Below are positions 56,301-64,000 of a DNA stretch of 64,000 bases, one piece after another; position 1 is the stretch's first letter; each line of letters begins with the position of its first letter. Source of the stretch: Cantharellus purpuraceus (taxonomy: Eukaryota > Basidiomycota > Agaricomycetes > Cantharellales > Hydnaceae); contig JALBUN010000004.1 in assembly GCA_025174535.1 (NCBI GenBank), positions 558,001-622,000 on the forward strand. Reading direction: 5' to 3'. The notes under the pieces were generated by a model. It saw only the letters and a list, made by a program, of their open reading frames with translations, did not search any database and had not been told where the DNA came from. The position numbers were made by a program, and so were the translations under genes.

Positions 56301-59300
56301 AATACTGTATGCAACCGTATGCTAGCCGCATTTACTCGCCAGTATGGATATGGATACCTGCGCAGAACTTTGGAGTCTTTGGTTAACCAGATGATGCAAG
56401 TTCCTCACGGATGCTCCTTCGAACTAGACCCTTCGAAGTTACGTGCGGGTGAAGACACCAAAGAAAATGCTCAAACCCTTATGCTCATAGCACAAGCATT
56501 CATTGATGTCATCGTAGAATCAGTAGTCGCCATCCCTCCGTAAGAGTTTACTTCGTACCATACCCACCATCCCTGAATGGCTATTCCCAGTGTCATTCGC
56601 GAAATTTGCCGCCATATTGCTGAAGTCGTGTATGTTTAAACTGGGTATACCGCTCAGCTTGTGCTCATCTGCCTCGTAGTTCAAGCGTGTGGCCGGAAAG
56701 CAAATACCATGCCGTTGGAGCATTTATGTTTCTCAGGTTGCATATCAGTTAGGCGATAAAGATAACACTGACCTCTTCTATCTAGATTTATCTGTCCAGC
56801 CATTGTGTCGCCGAAGATTGTAGACATCGATATTCCGAAAGTTACAGGTCAAGAGCGCTCTGCTAGTATCCAGCGGGGTCTCTTGCTAGTAGCGAAGATA
56901 ATTCAAAATCTTTCCAACAATGTTTCTTTTGGAAAAGAGGCTTATCTTACTATTCTCAATCCGTTTCTCGAGAAGAACATACGAACAGTCACCAAGTTCC
57001 TCTCGGACACGCATGTGCGCGTCTTACGCCAGACACATTAGACTGTAGCAACTGACGCTATTTTCAGACGTTGGCATATCTTTCCCATGAGGAGGACGAT
57101 GACGATGAATCATTTGACTCAGGCTATGACGATATTGATTCATTTATCCTGCATCGATTCCTGCAAGACCACGGAGAGAAAATTGGAAGAGTACTTTGGA
57201 GCCAGACTAGGCCTAACTCTGGAGATGGTACGAGGTTTGCGAGTGTCAGAGAGGCCTGGGCAGCCATTCGCACGATCACTACACGGTCTGCCATTGGGCC
57301 ACCGATCCTGAGTGAAAAAGACATGGTATCACATACCCAGTATCAACAGTTCATGCGCCGAAATCGCGATCGTAATACCGATCCGTTGAACGAAATATTC
57401 AGTTCACACTCGAAAATCGAGGTACGTGCAATGTGACTCACACATGCAATTGTAACTTTGTTTATATTCGCTAGGGCTTTGTTTTTGTCTTAACATTTGC
57501 CAAAATCAATATCGACACCATTGACTCTGAACTTCTCCTATACACAATATTAAAAGTGATCATACATTCTTCATTGCTTGGGTACGGCATGCATCCTGAC
57601 CTGATCTGTGTAGGCGGTCGCTGTCTCTGTGGCCAGAAAAGCCGACTTCGACATCATCTTCGACTTCACTTCATTTATGGCTAGATCCAGGCTACCACAG
57701 GCCTGGCTTACATTCGCCCTAGAATTGCTGCCTATTGACATTCGGCAGAGATGGCGGTCAGCCTACATCCTCAACGTCAATAGTGATGCTCAAGCATTCC
57801 TCAGCAACATGTTTTATCTCTTCTCAGGTGAAGCCTCCAATGCCTCCTTCGCAAGTGGTTTCAATGACCATCAATTAGGGTTACACATCGCACGCATGAC
57901 AACAGTAGTGTCTTCTGTCGCAGAATTGCAACGTTACTTTCCTGAGCACCCTACAATCATGGCGACCTCATACCCTGGTATGTGTTTGTGACGGTTTGAT
58001 TAACGTTATGATACTCATTATATTGGTTAGCCTCTTTGGGATCGTCACAGGTTGTATTTGAACACATTCACCAACAAATTAATCGACGTTGGACTTCGGT
58101 CACGCTTCACATTGGAGCTGACTACCTGCGCACCGTCTCTGTAAGCCGAGTGTCCTACAAGCTTTACTGAGTTCTGACTGTCAGAGTAGGTGAAGGCAAT
58201 GGAGCTGTCGCCAACACTGTCTTCTCGCACCGTTGAATTGATTCATATGAGTGATGTGGACGATATACACAGATCTAGTTATGCTCGTCGTCTGATTCTC
58301 AAGCGTTCCCATGGTGGACCTTCTGTGACCCTGGAGTATTCCGATTGCGATGTTCTTTTAAAGGTCGGGCGAATAGTTTCTGTCGTTGGCTCCCTTTTAA
58401 CGTAATATGTAGTCCATTCAAGAAGCCAAACAGCGATCTGTCACCACTAAAAGAGTTCCTTTACTACTCGCATCGCAGACATCCGACACGCGTGCAACCT
58501 TGCTTGCCGTGGGACTTTTTCATGCGTGTCACAGTGCTGAATATGTTCGCAGTGCTGCTTATGAACTCTTGACTGCAGACTGCACTCATCTGAATTATCC
58601 ACTCGATTCACAAGTTCCATGGCGAGGTTTGTGGCGTATTCCCCCAGAAAGCCTCCCGCTAATGGCCTTCTAGGCAGTTTCATCCCTGCGAATTCCCTCG
58701 CATTCGTCATTAACTTCAGCGAGCGTATCTCTAGTTTTGCACCTTTCATGACTCTCGATTTCATTCTGCAGTGGTCTAATGGCTTTTCCAACGCGACCTC
58801 AGTAGAGAAAATCACCTGCCTTCAATACATATCCCCTTGGATCCGGAACATGGCAATTTTCACGGACCCTAGTAGTGCTCATTTCGATGAGCCAAGAGTT
58901 CGCGACTGCATTCGCCTGCTTATCAACATCACTATACAAGAGCCTGAGGTGATGAAACATTGAAACATGCTCAAGATCACGCTAACGTTGTGCCTAGATC
59001 TATCCTATACTTCAGCGAGCTATATGGATAGAAATAGGAAAACTTCCCCCCGCAGTTCTCAACATTGCCATCGATGAATTGATACGGGCTGCCATCGACA
59101 GCGAATCGGACTCATGGAGATGCGACGTTGTTGCAGACACCCTTATTCCAGTGTCCACGATACACACTCGCGCCAAAGTACTTACGCGGTTGCGAACGGT
59201 GTGTCACCTTGCCTTCTTTTTGTCTTACTTCGCCTGAGACTGCAAGCAGACGCTCTCACGGGCCTTAAGCAAGCCTACACACAACATCATGAGCACTGCT

Positions 59301-61212
59301 GAATGGAAACATATGACCGTGCTGAGTCGTCTGGTTTTAGTGGCAGGGCATAGTCCCCGTTTGGTGATCCAAAATCAGCTTTATGCGGCGGAGATCGCGT
59401 ATTTGATAACTATGCTAGGGGGCACCGGATCCTTGTCAATGCGTCTGTCAACGTATGGGATGGCTGTAAATCTGCTACAGTCTCTACATATGGCCCGGAC
59501 TGACGATGAAGAAGCTGTCATACAACTGCGGCAAATGCTGGACGACTTGAAAACACCACAAACCTTGAAATTGTTCGGTTTAAATAGACCTTATCTGAGC
59601 AGTGAAATCGGCATATTGGAGCCTGCATCTAATTCAATTTCAATTGAATCCTTGGAAAAGATAGCTGAAATTCTTCTGCGTGCATTGGAGTTGGGTTCGC
59701 AAACTGTTGGTATGTCATCCTCCGCTCTGGTATGGTTTCTTCTAACTTTACAACCAGGCCTCAGCAACGTATGGAAAGCGCGGTGGATGAGCTTACTTAT
59801 TTGGACGTCGGTTCAGCCATCATTCTATGGCCAATTTAGATCATTCACGGTCATCAGCAAGTTCCCGAATCCCGACAGCAACGACGAAGCCGTTGGTGCG
59901 ATGCTCCAAGTCTTCCAAAGGAATATGACAAGCCCGGCTCGAGATGACGAGGCATTGATTGCATTCCTGCACTGTCTGCATAAGGCCGTACCATTTCTCC
60001 CGCCGAAGTCACGATACCTTGGCTCCATCTTTTGGTTCAGTGTTTCGATTCTTCAAGCAGAACAAACCCAGTTGTATGCCGACGTCCTCCAGGTACTCCA
60101 AGTAACTGTCGAGACGATGGCAAAGCACGGTCTGTTTAATTGTGATACTCCCGGTCCTCAAAATCCCATGGCGGTTGTATTGATGGACGTACGTGGCCCA
60201 CTTTGCGAAGCCGCTGTCAAACTTGACCAGCTTTCCGAGCTGTCATTCGAGACAGATTTTGGATTCGCGTTAGTAGCAATTCTGTGGCTCGGAGCCAGAG
60301 TCCAAGCACACCTCGACCGACTTGCTAGCGTGTTAACCACTCTATTGAAGATATCTATTTGCGCTGCAAATCCGAAGGCTGAACTTCGTCGCTGCTTGGA
60401 TGCAACAAGCGCGCCAATGTACCTAGGGCTCTGCACATGCATGAATAGAGAAGAGTACGTCCGGCTCTTGGAAGAAGAATGCCATATTATGAACTTATCC
60501 AACGACCAACCCGCGGCCGACGGTGATCACGAAGGAGCTTTTAGGAGATGGATGGACCTAGAACAGTTAGGCCTCTCTAACATGAAGACAGTGATCATCG
60601 CCATCACTCTTATGCTTCTCCTGGAAGATTCGTTTTTAGTTGACCTACCTGATAAGGAAACCCTCCATCTCCTGTGGTCAGGAATTACAAAACGTTATCC
60701 GACCACATTCCTGTCAGGAGCGGCGTACTGCATGCAGTATTTGACGTAAGTCCGACTCCCCGTCTTCCGATCGTTCGCAACCCCAATTGCCTTTCTGTTC
60801 ATTTGTACATCGTTTTTCATGATTGCTGACGCTAGTTGATTTAAGACCAGAACGATTATCAAATAAGTTGGAAATACTCTTCTCCTCCTCTCTTTCGGAA
60901 ACCCATTTCGAGACTGTGACGCTTTGCTTCCAGGCCCTAGTGGCCCCGAACGATGAGTCTACTCTGACTAGCACACCAGGCGAATCATCCACCTCCCTGT
61001 CCCACCTTGACCATGACAACACCGTGACTAGCCCCGCTGCAGAACCGTCTCAGAAGAGTACTTTCGGTGAAGTGCTCTCCGAGTGTGGTATGAATGGTAT
61101 GCTGCAAACACACCGTCGACCGATTGGCGAAAAGCCAAAGCCGAATCTAGAGAAGATGAAGCAGGCGACTGGTTATGTTGCGGAACTGTTGTCCTTGATT
61201 CTGTCGCAATGA
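50399..61212 (+). CDS. Neurofibromin-type Ras GTPase-activating protein (NF1/IRA family)
   Basis: A multi-exon gene of about 10.8 kb. Traced exons include 50399-50626, 50678-50818, 50878-51617, 51723-52024 and the last, 60846-61212; the others are approximate. The proposed start is MSRLFQSRRP. A long helical N-terminal region precedes the RasGAP domain (about 56100-57060). The domain shows SELFRSNTVCNRMLAAF with the arginine finger at 56295-56297, YLRRTLESLV, FLRFICPAIVSP (split by an intron at its FLR) and LLLVAKIIQNLSNNVSFGKE. A Sec14-like lipid-binding region follows (FVFVLTFAKINIDTIDSELL, FDIIFDFTSFMARS; 57473-57980), then a PH-like part and a long helical C-terminus. The family speeds GTP hydrolysis on Ras, and in fungi it restrains Ras-cAMP signalling. 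The region 52025-52175 may hold a small exon that I could not settle. The first intron appears to be GC-AG. Confidence 0.9.
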
Positions 61213-61723
61213 CACAATGCTGCAATTCTATCATTCTCCTTCCCAAACTGTTTTCTCTCTCTTATGTATCATGACGTCCAACTCAACTAAAATATGACTT
61301 GGAATCACATGCCTTGTGCACATCTAGCAAAATATATATCGATCCTACCGGTCGTGGTGCATACCCAGTCGTCACCCATATACACCTAGTACATATATAC
61401 TCCGCGAAAGACCGGCATGCATGACAACTGCATCTGGATTTGCACTCCACGAAAAGTACTTGTGCTACGACGCATGAAGTATATATAATAAAACACTCTT
61501 TCATTTCCTTTGTTCGACACGGTTTGGAGCTCAGAAATGTAAACCCTCTAGGCTGGTAACATTGGCTTGGAAGCACCGTATACATCAAAATATTGGAACT
61601 CCAGGACAGAAACAAACACATATACATGGGAATAGATAGACTTCAGTCGAAGATGGCGTGCAGAACAGGATCTCACAATGATGATTGACTAGATGAGCAG
61701 CTACACCTGAAGTTGGGCGGTGT
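61213..61723. other. Intergenic region between convergent genes
   Basis: 3' flanks of neurofibromin and the minus-strand gene at 61724. The short frame at 61283-61627 has no coding features. Confidence 0.45.
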
Positions 61724-62717
61724 TCACAAATACCAGTCATGGTCCCGAATAGGACGACCCAGGGCCATTCTCTCAATGTCCCGAGCGTCCATAGTTGCAC
61801 CTCGTATGCCCTGAGGTCCGCTATCCGGTAGCGGATTTCCTGCATCATCTACGAACAGCTTTGACATGCGCGGTGTCACATCTGGAGTACGCAAATCTGT
61901 CTCCGACCTTTCAATTGGCCCACTAGAAACGCCATCTTCTTCGGCATCATCTGCACTCTGGTATGCTTCTGGAAACAACAGTCTCGGTGTGCGCGCGGGC
62001 AACGGAGAGTAGTCCGGGTGAGAGAGCGGCAGGCGGGAACAGTCGTAAGCCGAGTCTGGCAAGTTGTAATGAGGATTAGGAACTGAGATCTTGATGCCCT
62101 TGCTGAGCAATAAGTTAGACAATATATGTGAGATGGGGAAGGCTCTGAACGTACAATACATATGTCATAGTCGGCGGTTCCGTGAAGTCGCGAGGTGAGC
62201 GCGGACGACGCAACTTGAGTGGTCCGTCCACCAAAAACGGATTGTTCTCCTCATCTAACACAGGTAACTCGAACTGAGAACATATCCCACGCTGATTCAC
62301 AGGGGAAGGGGTCCGAGATAAAGGTGTAGGTGTCTTTGTGGCCTTGCCTTTAGATAGAGGGGGTGACGCTGATGCTGATGCGCAGTGTACGAACTGAGAA
62401 CTATCGACATCTGGGGCAGACGACCCTCTGATTTCGGATGGCGTGCAGTTGTCCACCAATGGATTGTCTGCATGGTCCACACCAGAGGAAGTTAACGGAG
62501 CGGCCGGAAACAGCAACTTCCTCCCAACGGCCTTGGGCTCTTTGATAGCCTCGTCGACTTCATCATCACCAGAACCAGTGTCCGTCCCGAACCTCTGCGA
62601 GGTTGCTCGCTTCTTGAGATGTTCGACGCTAGAAGGTGGACTGGGGAGCGAGGCGGTAGAAGCGGTACGCTTAAGCGTTTTGGGGGGCGAAATAGAAATT
62701 GGAGAAGAATCTAGCAT
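61724..62717 (-). CDS. Uncharacterised protein with a conserved-looking C-terminal motif region
   Basis: Two exons, 62717-62155 and 62102-61724, joined across a 52-bp GT-AG intron, give 313 residues. The start (MLDSSPISISPPKTLKRTAS) is the first ATG in a frame without upstream extension into a known gene. The N-terminal two thirds look disordered, rich in Ser and Pro, with many SP/TP sites typical of proline-directed kinases. More ordered segments follow: LDEENNPFLVDGPLKLRRP, then EPPTMTYVFKGIKISVPNPH spanning the intron, then LSHPDYSPLPARTPRLLFPE. A cell-cycle or signalling adaptor would fit the composition, but that is a guess. I do not recognise the family. Confidence 0.72.
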
Positions 62718-64000
62718 TTGCAGATACGCGTTGTGCTGTGCAGTAGTTGGAGTAAAGGAGTAGAGATGGTCTTAGGTATCGCGGTAACAGGCAGACTTAA
62801 AAGAGGCTGAATGAGTGGAACAACCGGGGGTGGAGTTCACACTCCGACAGTGGAGGACAAAGGCAGCGAGCCGCTAATTCCGTGTCTTGTTGGTCTCACC
62901 TTTGTCGACTTGTCTTCTATCATCAAAGGTGAAACAGCTCAAGCTTTGGCAGAACGGGGCGTTCTCACCCTCACAATGTGTCCCTTTCTTAGTATCCATT
63001 TGTGGTATCTGATCAGTGCGAAGTAGGCACCGCGCACTGGCACTCGAGAGGCTGAGGGCGTCATCTAGCACCGGTTCCCGCATTCCTCTCATCTGTTTTG
63101 TTTCTGCGCATTGTCTGGCAGACACTTGTTCTACTCCTTTCAAACCCCGGATCTCAGTCGTTTGTATTTGAACTTGGGTGTGTGGCTATTAGGTCATGGC
63201 CCTCCATGAATTGCATCTTCAGCTAAATGATGTTGCTGGTCTCGTTTTTGCTCCTCGTCTTGGGTGTAGCTCAGAGTCTCTGTTTGAAAGGCCTACCACG
63301 GATGCGTCCCTGCTGAGACAAAAGAACTGTCAAGGAACACATAGGAAGCGCAAGAAGAAACTCTCGGCGCTTTTCACAAAGGTCAGTGCCAAGCAAGACT
63401 GGCACCATCTTTCTGTCAAGTCATTGGAAGGTGTTCTCTGTCTGGACTGTGTGAGGGTGCCGTAACAACAACCGGACCCCAAATTCGATCGTTTTCTCGA
63501 TGATGCGATGCCATTTAAGAGTGCATCGAGCAAAAATACAATTATATCTTGTTCGAAGCATCTCGTCAGGTTTGCTCATCTGATCAACATTCCCGGTGGC
63601 ACGAAAAAAGGGTGACGTCAGAACTAGACTGCCGTCAATAGCGCTGTCCAGCAATACATCGTTGCTTTGCAGGCCAGTTGCAATAGAGGGAAATGTGGAG
63701 TCGGCTTTCATTGTAACTAGACGTGTCATTGGACGTGTCCAGTGCTTTGCTGGGCCATAAGTATGTGCTTCGTATATATCATTATTGTCTATAGTGTGAG
63801 TCACAATCAATTACTGTGATAAGCGAATATTACCGACGTAAGCAGACAGCCACCTGTTAGGCTTTATGTGTATTTCCCAAGTCTGTCATCTATAGAATTT
63901 ACCTGTGATTCAAGTGTTATCTATGGAAAACAGCAGACCTCTAAATGGCATCCCATTCCTCTACACTGTTGTAGAAATCATCTACAAGACGCCTCTGAGC
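62718..64000. other. Right end of the window, no gene supported
   Basis: Two weak candidates overlap here: a plus frame at 63196-63465 (89 residues, basic stretch THRKRKKKLSALFTK) and a minus frame at 63421-63810 (129 residues, containing TFPSIATGLQSNDVLLDSA). Neither has recognised motifs. The minus frame reads more like a real protein and could be the last exon of a gene starting beyond the window. Bases 62718-63195 probably include the promoter of the gene at 61724-62717. Confidence 0.3.

Overview
The window looks like nuclear DNA of a basidiomycete fungus, most likely an agaricomycete. The protein-coding genes carry many short introns (about 50-60 bp) and encode a COP9 signalosome subunit and a neurofibromin-type RasGAP. 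The middle of the window is packed with Ty3/gypsy chromoviruses. I cannot name the species from sequence alone.

Layout. Bases 1-1972 hold the 3' part of a COP9 signalosome subunit 3 gene (+). Bases 2656-3470 (-) and 11442-12260 (+) hold two paralogous flavodoxin-like NAD(P)H:quinone oxidoreductase (WrbA family) genes. They sit head to head as an inverted duplication whose arms include upstream DNA, and retrotransposon debris fills the spacer. From about 12.7 to 49.9 kb the window is a nested retrotransposon cluster. Neurofibromin (50399-61212, +) and a conserved-looking uncharacterised gene (61724-62717, -) follow. The last 1.3 kb has no gene I can support well.

The cluster contains several families. 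Family A is a chromovirus with LTRs of about 1.43 kb. Its full-length copy (19598-31314, target duplication CTTGT) has one uninterrupted 2432-codon gag-pol frame plus an extra 342-residue ORF between pol and the 3' LTR. A truncated second copy (40060-47682, -) has broken pol but an intact extra ORF. Family B LTRs share U5 with A but have a different U3, rich in TGA(C/G)TCA motifs. Family D (33299-39719, -) has 362-bp LTRs that read as identical and target duplication CAGAG, yet its pol has two in-frame TGA codons and its gag a frame break. Family X is an old minus-strand chromovirus relic (17426-19597, continuing at 31320-31380) that received the full-length A element. It is CpG-depleted, and its stops fall at expected arginine positions. 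Repeat C, about 330 bp, occurs three times.

The host genes do not form a pathway. CSN3 acts in cullin deneddylation, the quinone reductases in redox defence, and neurofibromin in shutting off Ras. Exon boundaries for CSN3, the two quinone reductases and the 61.7-62.7 kb gene were traced base by base. For neurofibromin only some exons were traced.
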